Shown here: one piece after another, positions 17,054 to 23,834 of the stretch
Numbering within the stretch: position 1 is the first letter of the stretch
How the letters are laid out: each line of letters opens with the position of its first letter
From: Stramenopiles sp. TOSAG23-2
Lineage: Eukaryota; Sar
Assembly (NCBI GenBank): GCA_900128395.1
Contig: LT649480.1
Span: 1 to 23,834, forward strand
DNA length: 23,834 nt
Direction of reading: 5' to 3'
Notes under the pieces: generated by a model
What the model saw: the letters and a program-made list of their open reading frames with translations, nothing else
Database searches by the model: none
Told to the model about the DNA's origin: nothing
Translations under genes and position numbers: made by a program

Positions 17054-17458
17054 TTATAATTTTGATGCACGTTCATCTGCTGCTTTTTTTTGTGCTGCAT
17101 ATTTATTTGCATCCCAATAATCTACCCATCTTGTGATAAGTCCATTTTTATCAACATCAAAGACACCCATTAGTGGTATTTCAGTTGGTGTTGGATCACC
17201 ATTGTTCCAAAACCTATCCACCCGCTCATTCATGACGCATGTCTCACTTGCTGTTTGACGCAAAACTTCCCATTCTACTCGATCTGCGCTCATCAAGCTA
17301 CCCAAGAATTTACGGACAAAATCATGTCCTTTGCCCCCCCCCACCGGATCGTTTTCATATATAACGTCCTCGTGACACAATGCTATCATAGCATCTAAAT
17401 TTTGTGCGTCAGCTGCTTTTATAAATGCATTCACGACTCTTTCTGCTTTGGTAGACAT
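17054..17458 (-). CDS. Limonene-1,2-epoxide hydrolase-like NTF2-fold enzyme
   Basis: The protein is 134 aa, starting at the ATG in MSTKAERVVNAF. It matches the NTF2/SnoaL-like fold, closest to the limonene-1,2-epoxide hydrolase (LEH) group. All five active-site residues known from Rhodococcus LEH have counterparts: Tyr34 and Asn36 (VIYENDP), Arg79 and Asp81 (NERVDRF), and Asp113 (WVDYWD). The strand MGVFDVDKNGLITRW before Asp113 is also typical. LEH adds water to an epoxide using an Asp-Arg-Asp set without a covalent intermediate. The real substrate here is unknown, and a steroid-isomerase-type or non-enzymatic role is possible. There is no signal peptide, so it is probably cytosolic. Unlike its neighbours it lacks polyN/polyQ runs, and it contains a 9-G codon run, so bacterial origin by transfer is plausible. 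Length is normal for the family. Confidence 0.8.
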   Translation of the reverse strand: MSTKAERVVNAFIKAADAQNLDAMIALCHEDVIYENDPVGGGKGHDFVRKFLGSLMSADRVEWEVLRQTASETCVMNERVDRFWNNGDPTPTEIPLMGVFDVDKNGLITRWVDYWDANKYAAQKKAADERASKL

Positions 17459-17788
17459 TTTGTTATTGCTATTATTCGTTGTTGTTAGACAATATTGTTG
17501 TTAAAAAGACTATGATATTTTGTTTTCATTGTATGTATATTTCTATCTCTGTTTTCTTACGTTATTTTGTTCTTTTAACTGTGTATAGTTGTAAAAGATA
17601 TGTTTTTGTTGGACTGAGATTATTATAGCGAGAAGATCGAAAGTGCAAGCATGGCAAGTCCAAAAAGAGAGCCTGGAGAGGCAATACAAACAGGTTATTA
17701 TTAAAAAATACGAAGGAACACACTGCATCTAGTAAAATAGTAAATTAGACATATATAATATTACAAACTAAATATTCACTCCTATTCA
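17459..17788. other. Spacer between tandem minus-strand genes
   Basis: This 330-bp spacer lies upstream of the LEH-like gene and downstream of the SET gene. It should hold the LEH-like promoter and the SET 3' UTR. A minus-strand 61-codon frame (17543-17728) starts right after a good 3' splice-like sequence (CTAAT...TTTACTAG). Its translation is not convincing, and I do not call it a gene or an extra SET exon. Confidence 0.5.
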
Positions 17789-18754
17789 TCAACCTAATAC
17801 TTTTGTGAAAAACGTAGATAAACCTAATATGGTTGATAGATCTGCTTCGTTTGGATTCTCGTAAAGTCCAATTGTATTCAATGCTTCTTTCATTTCTTCA
17901 ACAACATCTAAAAAATTTAAATCAGCTAATGTCAAATTTGCTAAACAGGAACTTCTTCTTTTCTTATCCACATGCATTAAATGTTTTTGAAAGACCATAT
18001 CTACACATTTATCTAACGATACATCTGTACTGAGCATATTCCAATTATATAACCATTCGATGGTTGAATGCTCCCCATAATGATCAAAAACTTCCTCACC
18101 TTTTGCATAATCAACCTTTGCTTTTAAAATGATTTTTTCGCCCTTCTCTGGTAAAAAGTTAACTTCACTACCTTTTATCCTGTCATGATTAAAGCGATCA
18201 AATACAGGTGCCATTCCATGTGCTTTCCAACTTCGAGTAAGGACTACACTCAATGGTTGATATAAATGCTCTCTATAGCCTAATCTTTTTCTTTCAGTAT
18301 CAAGATACCTGTCAAAAAATTTAGTAGTATTAACCAACGTTGAATTTTTTACTCTATTTCCACAAATAGCAGTTTGACATGTTTTAGGCAATGAATCTAA
18401 ATATGGTTTAAAAAATGGATCTGTACTATTGTAAAGAATTTCTGCCATTGTATAGTCTGACATATTGCCATTTCTTTTTCTCAAAGGAAACAAAAACGAA
18501 AAGTTTGCTTGTACTAATATTTCACCAGCTTTAATATTATCCGTTGCTACCATACGTCTATTTGTTTTATCATATTTACATTTATTTATTATACCACCTT
18601 GTTCTCTAAACCATTTTTCTAATTCATCTGAATCTTCTTCTAATACAATATTATTATTATTGTTATTGTTGGATAATACAAATTGATTTTGAATGCATAG
18701 TATAAATATCAATAATACTATTATAATTATTGTTGAAATCTTTTTTACAAGCAT
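17789..18754 (-). CDS. SET-domain methyltransferase (LSMT/SETD3-like) with secretory leader
   Basis: The protein is 321 aa. Residues 5-27 (ISTIIIIVLLIFILCIQNQF) are a signal peptide or signal anchor, followed by a polyN run and an acidic segment. From about 43 it follows the Rubisco-LSMT/SETD type of SET protein: ELEKWFREQGG, RRMVATDNIKAGEILVQ, Arg174 in VLTRSW, the cofactor-site motif PVFDRFNHD (Asn189-His190), and GEEVFDHYGEHS (Tyr226-Gly227). These are the residues expected to bind S-adenosylmethionine and the substrate lysine, so a working protein-lysine (or histidine) methyltransferase is likely. Several N-glycosylation sequons (NMS, NST, NTT, NLT) fit a lumenal location. The C-terminus lacks most of the large substrate-binding domain of LSMT. 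The substrate is unknown. Confidence 0.85.
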   Translation of the reverse strand: MLVKKISTIIIIVLLIFILCIQNQFVLSNNNNNNNIVLEEDSDELEKWFREQGGIINKCKYDKTNRRMVATDNIKAGEILVQANFSFLFPLRKRNGNMSDYTMAEILYNSTDPFFKPYLDSLPKTCQTAICGNRVKNSTLVNTTKFFDRYLDTERKRLGYREHLYQPLSVVLTRSWKAHGMAPVFDRFNHDRIKGSEVNFLPEKGEKIILKAKVDYAKGEEVFDHYGEHSTIEWLYNWNMLSTDVSLDKCVDMVFQKHLMHVDKKRRSSCLANLTLADLNFLDVVEEMKEALNTIGLYENPNEADLSTILGLSTFFTKVLG

Positions 18755-18996
18755 TTTATTATTTATCTTTGTTTATTGTTTATCTATTGCTCTTTTTACG
18801 TTGTTAACTGATTCACGTAGATAGTAATATATGGTGTGTATATTTTTCAATTTTCTGCATATCCTTCCTTCAGTATATTAATATGTATTATTATTTATAT
18901 TGGATATATGTTTGTAAAGTGACCATCCAAAGAAGAAAAGGGAATAAGTTCATCACATTGGAGAAAAAAATAAAAAAAATATTTTTTAAAGATAAT

Positions 18997-19017
18997 ACAC
19001 ACACACACACACACACA
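18997..19017. repeat. (AC)n microsatellite
   Basis: This is a 21-base uninterrupted AC dinucleotide run in the spacer between the SET and PIG-M genes. Confidence 0.9.
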
Positions 19018-19106
19018 ACATCTATCAACAATTCTCTTTTGCTTCGTATCTACGAGTCGTATATATTTGTACATGCATCCTTTGTACAACAATGAGTGCT
19101 TTTTGT

Positions 19107-19129
19107 CACACACACACACACACACACAC
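19107..19129. repeat. (CA)n microsatellite
   Basis: This is a 23-base uninterrupted CA run, in the same orientation as the one at 18997-19017 and separated from it by 89 bp. Confidence 0.9.
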
Positions 19130-19168
19130 CGCGCCTCATCCCTTTCTCTACTACTCCTACTACATTTC

Positions 19169-20521
19169 TTAATTCATTTTTTTCAATTTATTATTATCAT
19201 TATCATTAGTATTATCTGATGAAGATTGAATACTTTGTATTAAGATACCATTTTTAAACAATGGATTCGAAGTATATCCTTTTATAAGTTCACCAATAAT
19301 CCAGACATTTATTGTAAAAAAGATTACAGATGCAATCCATAATTGTAAAAATACACTTTCACCATCTAATTCTAACCCTTTTGCCCATAGTAACCAATGT
19401 ACTTCGCCGCAAAACCAAAATAAAATTAATTGAAAACCTTTCCATTTAAATTTTATATTTGTCGTTGGTAATATAATTGGCAATAAACAACAATACCATA
19501 GAAAATATTGTGCAGTACATACTTTACACCATGCTACGAAAACGTATGTGGCAAGAAAAAATGCAAATGGTAAATCTTCTCCATATTTAATACCAATAGA
19601 TATCCATAAAATAATTTGTGGTAAAAATGCTAATAATCCAGTATTTAATGATCCATTACCATCACTACCACTACCATTATTATCATATGATAAATATAAA
19701 TCATAAAAATACATTGAAAAATTATGTCGATTATCTTTACGTACAAAATGATATAAATATGTTTCATATAAAAATTCATATCCATACATATGATAAAATA
19801 TACCAATTAAAGATAAAAACAAACCACCACTAATTGCACCAAAGACAATACGATCACGATTTGCTATGAAGGATATTGGAAATTTCCAAGTTGATTTTGG
19901 TATACCACGATATGTTGTTCGATCTAAAAATATTAATATAGATGGTACATATACAATCGGATAAATTTTAAAATGTACAGCAAAACCATATACTAATGCA
20001 CTTAATACAACTTGTTTTTTCATTAATAAATAAATAGTCAATAGACATAATAAACCAACCAATGGATCTGCATTCCCACGAGTAGAAATTGTAAATGATA
20101 TTGGACTAAATAACCATCCAAATGTCACAAAATTTAATGTTTTCTTTGTAGACAATCCTCTTAAAATTAATATTTCATAAATAAAATATCCAACAGCTAA
20201 ATCAGCAAAAATAAATAAAATTTTACCAAAGGAAAAGAATGTTGGTATATGTGTTGGCCATAAAATATATGCAAGCACAGGTGTATAACGATATGTTGCG
20301 CGTTTAAATGGCGTCTCGCCATTTGCAACATGTTTTGCTGCGTCTGTATATACATAATAATCAATATCCGTATATTTAAAAGCAAAATTTGCATCTTGCC
20401 AACAACCATATATAAATAATATTAAACGTAATATAAATGCAATAATAAATGTTTTTTTATATGTATTATTTTCATTGACAATATTGAAAATATTTTGAAA
20501 AGTTTCAACAATGATTTTCAT
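19169..20521 (-). CDS. PIGM: GPI mannosyltransferase I catalytic subunit (PIG-M/GPI14)
   Basis: The protein is 450 aa, starting at ATG 20521. It adds the first mannose (alpha-1,4) to the GPI precursor in the ER lumen, using dolichol-phosphate-mannose (GT50 family). Evidence: a first hydrophobic segment (24-39), then the lumenal DxD motif in YTDIDYYVYTDAA (Asp52, Asp54), followed by TPFKRATYRYTPVLAYIL, which is almost diagnostic for PIG-M. Further conserved blocks are the FTISTRGNADP region (143-153) and HFKIYPIVY (183-191). The rest is multi-span hydrophobic, with a polar Asn/Asp/Ser-rich tail after residue 430. Human PIG-M has 423 residues, so this is a normal length. Its partner PIG-X/PBN1 is not in the window. 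A polyN-type insertion with Gly/Ser (about residue 280) sits in a loop. The assignment is secure. Confidence 0.93.
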   Translation of the reverse strand: MKIIVETFQNIFNIVNENNTYKKTFIIAFILRLILFIYGCWQDANFAFKYTDIDYYVYTDAAKHVANGETPFKRATYRYTPVLAYILWPTHIPTFFSFGKILFIFADLAVGYFIYEILILRGLSTKKTLNFVTFGWLFSPISFTISTRGNADPLVGLLCLLTIYLLMKKQVVLSALVYGFAVHFKIYPIVYVPSILIFLDRTTYRGIPKSTWKFPISFIANRDRIVFGAISGGLFLSLIGIFYHMYGYEFLYETYLYHFVRKDNRHNFSMYFYDLYLSYDNNGSGSDGNGSLNTGLLAFLPQIILWISIGIKYGEDLPFAFFLATYVFVAWCKVCTAQYFLWYCCLLPIILPTTNIKFKWKGFQLILFWFCGEVHWLLWAKGLELDGESVFLQLWIASVIFFTINVWIIGELIKGYTSNPLFKNGILIQSIQSSSDNTNDNDNNKLKKMN

Positions 20522-20766
20522 GTTGTTTAATTGGTGGTTGTTGTATTCTGATGAGGTGGTTGGTTGGTTGGTTGGTTGAGTGATGTGAAAAATGGTTTCT
20601 TGTTTGTTTGTTTGTTGAAAGTATTCTATTCTATCTATGTATAATATACATTATTATTTTCATTTGTAATTATAATTTTTTGAAATTCAAATAATAATAA
20701 TATATATTTTTTATATTGCATCCTCGCCCTACCAGCCTACTACTTACTAACAACCCTAATTAGAAC
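20522..20766. other. Promoter region of PIG-M and the candidate small gene
   Basis: This 245-bp AT-rich divergent spacer contains the GGTT and TTTG repeats near PIG-M. A run of AATAATAATA-type sequence lies at about 20689-20702. No gene is seen. Confidence 0.45.
20558..20577. repeat. (GGTT)5 tetranucleotide repeat in PIG-M 5' flank
   Basis: Five GGTT units (AACC in the sense of the PIG-M gene) lie 36 bp upstream of its ATG, probably in the 5' UTR or core promoter. A TGTT/TTTG run follows at 20600-20615. Confidence 0.85.
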
Positions 20767-21428
20767 ATGAAAATTTACATAAACAACAACAGTGGCAGCA
20801 GCAAAAAGCCACGCAAAAAGTCGAAAGCCTCGCGAGATGAGATGGCGCAACATTGCAAATTGGGTAAATAAACTCATTTTTCCTTTTTCTACCCATTGCA
20901 AACATCATTAATTTACCATTTCTGTATCCAATATAAAATTATAAAAAGTTCATGTTAGTTCAATTGCATAATATGGATAAAAATAATTGGACTTAACTTA
21001 CTCTTTCATTTTGTCATAAATCACGGCGGATTATTTAAGCAAATTACATTATGATAGTCGAGAGCAATTATATGACGACTGGTTAGCAAATGAACGTGTT
21101 GTCTCCGGGCAACGCATCTGCTGTAACGGAAGGTACCCAGACTCCATTGGGCACAAGTACCACGCAAATAAATGTGATGCAAAGCCTCGCATCTGCTGCA
21201 CCAGTACGTAACAATGAGACTGATGAAGATGTTGATTCTAATGATAACTGTGCACATGCATATAAATTTCTTTATATCATTACCAGCAAATACACTTTTC
21301 ATAATGCTGTGTGCCTGTTATTTCACTCTACCATGGAAATACAAGGGCGGAACATCATCATCAAAGCAACCAAAACACAAAGCACCAAAAAACCCATTAA
21401 AAAGGAGGGGAAAATTCATTTAAAATAG
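20767..21428 (+). CDS. Candidate small intron-containing gene, structure unresolved
   Basis: Three coding-looking blocks are separated by intron-like sequence, and the exact model is uncertain. Block 1 begins at ATG 20767 (basic, SSKKPRKKSKASRDEMAQ) and runs to a donor GTAAAT at 20864. Block 2, about 21040-21207, is less AT-rich; from ATG 21090 one frame gives NVLSPGNASAVTEGTQTPLG. A donor (GTACGT at 21204 or GTAACA at 21208), a TTCTAAT branch-like site (about 21236) and a strong acceptor TTTATATCATTACCAG (ending 21286) define a likely 79-83-nt intron. Block 3 then reads TLFIMLCACYFTLPWKYKGG, a possible membrane anchor, and a basic tail ending at 21423. Using GTAACA joins the ATG-21090 frame to this anchor in phase. 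The first intron's acceptor is not settled. Without splicing, 21090-21428 is open for 112 codons. No family is recognised. Confidence 0.35.
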
Positions 21429-21541
21429 AATAGAAAAATAGAAATACATATTGTTGATCAAGAACAATGTACAATGATTGTACAAACGTGTAATGTAACA
21501 TAGTAACAATTGTCTCTAGTAACACTCGGAACAACATCAAC

Positions 21542-22366
21542 ATGCCGTTATCATCATCGCCAATTTCGTCTTCTTCTTCTTCTATTTCATCATCATCTCG
21601 TATTCGTAAATATAATAATAATTATAAACAACAAAATTGGATAATAATAACAATATTATTTATTGTATTATTATTATGTAATAATTTTGTAAGTAGTAAT
21701 ACAATACGTTATGATGATCTGAATTCACCATATGCTAGAGGAAGTCCATATGGATCCTCTTATCCAGATGCAAATTCTGTTGATACAGGTTCATACGCAG
21801 GTGTTTATCATCCAATGGGTAATTTCCATGGTTTTGAAGGTTTTACACCACCAACTGTACAGTTAGCAACAAGTACAACACCAAATAATAAAATAGCACA
21901 AAGTGCATATAATTACTCTACACCGTGGGGTGATTATTTACATCCTGGTGTACATCCAATGTGGCCAATACCACCATCGCCATTAGGACCACAATTAAAT
22001 TCACAATATCGTAATGATGTTCAAAATCTAGCAAATGCACCAGATTCGTTACGATATGGTATACAAGGTGCACATGCTTTTAGTGCTTTTCGTAAATATA
22101 AATTTGGCCTTGGGCAAATACCACATGGTCCACGAGCTTGGCCATATGCTGGTGCACCAGGTGGTGAACCACATCCTTTTTTGCATACTGGAAAAATTCC
22201 AGCAACATGGCCAAATGGTAGAGATACAACTGGTACAATCCGTGCATCACAAAGTGTATTAAATCCATATGGATCAAATAATGCATTGCGTGCAGCATCT
22301 TTTTTAGAAATGAATACTGTTAAAAGAAGAAGAAGTGCATATAAAAATAAACGTCCCTTGTTGTAA
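21542..22366 (+). CDS. Membrane-anchored or secreted Pro/Gly/aromatic-rich protein, unknown family
   Basis: The protein is 274 aa, starting at the ATG in AACATGCCG. Residues 1-20 are mostly serine, then RIRKYNNNYKQQN, then a hydrophobic stretch at 33-51 (WIIITILFIVLLLCNNFV). This is either a signal peptide with a long n-region or a type II anchor. The remainder is cysteine-free and rich in Pro, Gly, Tyr, Trp, His and Asn. Short motifs such as SPYGSSYPDA, GDYLHPGVHPMWPIPPSP and YAGAPGGEPHPFLHTGKIP recall structural or extracellular-matrix proteins. The C-terminus (RAASFLEMNTVKRRRS) is basic. I do not recognise a family. Codon use and ORF integrity support a real gene. It converges with the Cys-rich secreted protein, and both appear to enter the secretory pathway. 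Confidence 0.7.
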   Translation: MPLSSSPISSSSSSISSSSRIRKYNNNYKQQNWIIITILFIVLLLCNNFVSSNTIRYDDLNSPYARGSPYGSSYPDANSVDTGSYAGVYHPMGNFHGFEGFTPPTVQLATSTTPNNKIAQSAYNYSTPWGDYLHPGVHPMWPIPPSPLGPQLNSQYRNDVQNLANAPDSLRYGIQGAHAFSAFRKYKFGLGQIPHGPRAWPYAGAPGGEPHPFLHTGKIPATWPNGRDTTGTIRASQSVLNPYGSNNALRAASFLEMNTVKRRRSAYKNKRPLL

Positions 22367-22586
22367 TAAAAAAAATATGTATAAAAGGAAAAGAAAAATA
22401 GTTTTTGTTGGGAGGAGTGTTGGGGTGTGAACAAAATAAAATTAAAACATTTCTATGTGTACATATATATATTATATATACATTATTTAATTCAACTATG
22501 TCTCTAGATATGATATTTTAACAAAAATTTCTACGTAAACATTTCTCGACTCGACACACACAACGGGAACTCTCTCTGCTTTTTGT

Positions 22587-23834
22587 TTATCCATAAATCA
22601 CATCTTCAATTTTTTGTTCTTTATTATTATTTTTTTTAGAAGAAGTATCAGTCTTTTTCTGTTGATTATTATTATTGTTACTGCTTGATGCTGTGGATGA
22701 TGCTTCTTGTACTTTTGTTTCTTGAAATCGTGGTTGTTCTGTTTGTTTCGTTTGTTGATCTTTTTTAACGTTATTATTCTTATTATCACTATTTTTCTTA
22801 TGTACTTCTTCACCATGTTTAATATCTTTTTCATTGATTTTAATAGTTTTTCCATCATCTTCTTTTTTCGATTTAAAACTAAAACCACTTCCAGTCTTTT
22901 TACATTGACATGTTTTTTCACATGTACAATCAGCAACTTTACAATCACATTCCATATACCCACCTTCACTAATTCCGGGTCCACCAACACCTTCTAAATT
23001 ACAACTACATTTAAAATCTTGCTCTGCATTTTTCGTTGCACCTTTACCTTTCTGAGGTGCATTTTTCGATGGTTTTGTACAAACAGGGCATACTGGGCAA
23101 TTCGCTTCTGGTGGAAAATGTGTACCTGCAAATGGATCAACACTTAAACGGCAAAAACATTGTTTATGACAATGGCATTCATATGGTCTACATTCACAAT
23201 CTAAATCTGTTGATCCAGGTCCACCACTGACACGATTTTGCGTTTCCAAATTTGTTTGCGCACCTGCTGATAAACTACTGCTTAATTGCATGATTTCATC
23301 CATTTTTGCATTTAATTTACCTTGCGCTTGGTTATTCATTTTACGTAATAATTTTTTATTTAAAACAATTTTTTCATTTGTTTCTAATAATACAGTATTA
23401 TCGTTTTCTTTATCACCAACACCATTTAGATCAGCGTCATCTGTAGGGATGATTTTTGCACCTTTATCTTGCATATGTTGTGTAGTCATTTTTAAATCAA
23501 CAGTATGGCATGAATGTCCAAATGTAAATTGATTTGGAAATTCTTCATCATGGTGAATTTTTGACATATCTAACTTGAAATGTTTTTCTTCTGAATCATT
23601 TTCGTTATTATTTTTCTTCTTCTGAAACGTTAAATCACGTCTTGAACCTAAATTAGCTTGTGCATATCCAGCAGATTTTAAAGCATCTAACAATGCATCA
23701 TTATCTAATCCATTCATATGATTCATCAATTTTTCATATTTCACTGATTTTAATGATGGTTTTGCTGTTGTTGCTGATGCAATGGCATTATTATTATTTA
23801 ATATACATAATATTGTTATTGTAGTATATAATAA
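22587..23834 (-). CDS. Secreted cysteine-rich protein with duplicated six-Cys module (5' end off the window)
   Basis: The open frame runs past the right edge. The first in-window start-like codon is only a GTG at 23744, and the frame upstream of it encodes a hydrophobic signal-peptide-like stretch (LLYTTITILCIL) then NNNNAIASATTAKPSLKS, so the real ATG lies beyond 23834. The mature N-terminal third is charged (EKLMNHMNGLDNDALLDALK), with a middle helical part around KLNAKMDEIMQLSSSL. The central region has two copies of a module, GGPG then C-x-C-x4-C-x-C-x3-C-x-C (23151-23225 and 22902-22985). Between them are CPVCPVC and a CSC. The C-terminal 110 residues are Lys/Asn/Gln/Ser-rich and disordered. 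Paired C-x-C motifs suggest metal binding or a compact disulfide repeat. No known family is recognised. It converges with the gene at 21542. Confidence 0.75.
   Translation of the reverse strand, partial: LLYTTITILCILNNNNAIASATTAKPSLKSVKYEKLMNHMNGLDNDALLDALKSAGYAQANLGSRRDLTFQKKKNNNENDSEEKHFKLDMSKIHHDEEFPNQFTFGHSCHTVDLKMTTQHMQDKGAKIIPTDDADLNGVGDKENDNTVLLETNEKIVLNKKLLRKMNNQAQGKLNAKMDEIMQLSSSLSAGAQTNLETQNRVSGGPGSTDLDCECRPYECHCHKQCFCRLSVDPFAGTHFPPEANCPVCPVCTKPSKNAPQKGKGATKNAEQDFKCSCNLEGVGGPGISEGGYMECDCKVADCTCEKTCQCKKTGSGFSFKSKKEDDGKTIKINEKDIKHGEEVHKKNSDNKNNNVKKDQQTKQTEQPRFQETKVQEASSTASSSNNNNNQQKKTDTSSKKNNNKEQKIEDVIYG

Larger units (their letters stand above)
18755..19168. other. Spacer with two CA microsatellites
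   Basis: This 414-bp spacer lies between the SET gene start and the PIG-M gene end, both on the minus strand. It contains the SET promoter, two CA repeats about 90 bp apart (listed separately) and otherwise AT-rich sequence. The short frames here are built from the repeats and are not genes. Confidence 0.6.

Noticed and set aside
17543-17728. Possible extra 3' exon of the SET gene after a TTTACTAG acceptor
   Set aside because: The SET frame already ends cleanly at TGA, the candidate donor (GTATTA) is weak, and the added translation matches no part of SET-type proteins.
20767-21210. Similarity of an ANER-containing frame to the ER protein RAMP4/SERP1
   Set aside because: Only a few residues agree, and the required hydrophobic tail anchor does not follow at the right distance.
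22021-22434. 137-codon minus-strand frame opposite the 21542 gene
   Set aside because: It is a shadow frame. The plus-strand reading has the coherent leader and composition, and the minus frame has no start context or family.
23742-23744. GTG as the start of the Cys-rich protein
   Set aside because: The frame continues upstream to the window edge with a signal-peptide-like sequence, and GTG starts are not expected in a nuclear gene of this kind.
1-23834. tRNA genes, rRNA, CRISPR arrays, transposons or viral replication genes
   Set aside because: None was recognised by eye. A covariance-model scan would be needed to exclude small structured RNAs.

Overview
The window looks like nuclear DNA of an AT-rich, intron-poor unicellular eukaryote. 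The reasons are long uninterrupted genes, TAA and TGA both used as stops (no sign of a reassigned code), long runs of Asn (AAT/AAC) and Gln (CAA/CAG) codons inside proteins, AT-rich spacers with microsatellites, and eukaryote-only proteins (DNA2 helicase-nuclease, the PIG-M mannosyltransferase, a ZC2HC1-type zinc finger protein). One spliceosomal intron can be shown convincingly (98 nt, GTAAGT...ATATAG). A SulP-STAS-cNMP transporter and a phage-integrase-type repeat fragment would fit a stramenopile-like protist, but the lineage is inference.

Layout, left to right: a ZC2HC1-like zinc finger protein with a huge Q/N-rich region (92-2716, +) faces a small secreted protein (2990-3457, -). After a 0.7-kb AT-rich spacer comes a broken locus (4142-4512, +): the start of an acylated protein-kinase-like gene that stops just after the ATP-binding lysine strand, overlapped in another frame by a phage-integrase-type repeat. 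A type II membrane protein with two Ig-like domains (4988-7039, +) converges on a SulP transporter with STAS and cyclic-nucleotide-binding domains (7227-10360, -, one intron). The transporter shares a 569-bp divergent region, holding a small ORF and a perfect hairpin, with a full-length DNA2 nuclease-helicase (10930-16704, +).

The right part has three minus-strand genes in tandem: a limonene-epoxide-hydrolase/NTF2-fold enzyme (17054-17458), a SET-domain methyltransferase with a secretory leader (17789-18754), and GPI mannosyltransferase I, PIG-M (19169-20521). Then come a poorly resolved, probably intron-containing small gene (about 20767-21428, +), a membrane-anchored or secreted aromatic/proline-rich protein (21542-22366, +), and the 3' part of a secreted Cys-rich protein with a duplicated six-cysteine module (22587 to the right edge, -).

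The genes do not form a pathway. They fall into DNA maintenance (DNA2), membrane and secretory functions (PIG-M, SulP, the Ig-like protein, the secreted SET protein, the small secreted proteins) and a possible horizontally acquired enzyme (LEH-like). No tRNA, rRNA, CRISPR or intact mobile element was seen. The items most worth a second look are the broken kinase/integrase-repeat locus, the secreted duplicated C-x-C module protein, the secretory SET protein, the PIP-box-like motif of DNA2 and the intron that completes the transporter's cyclic-nucleotide domain.
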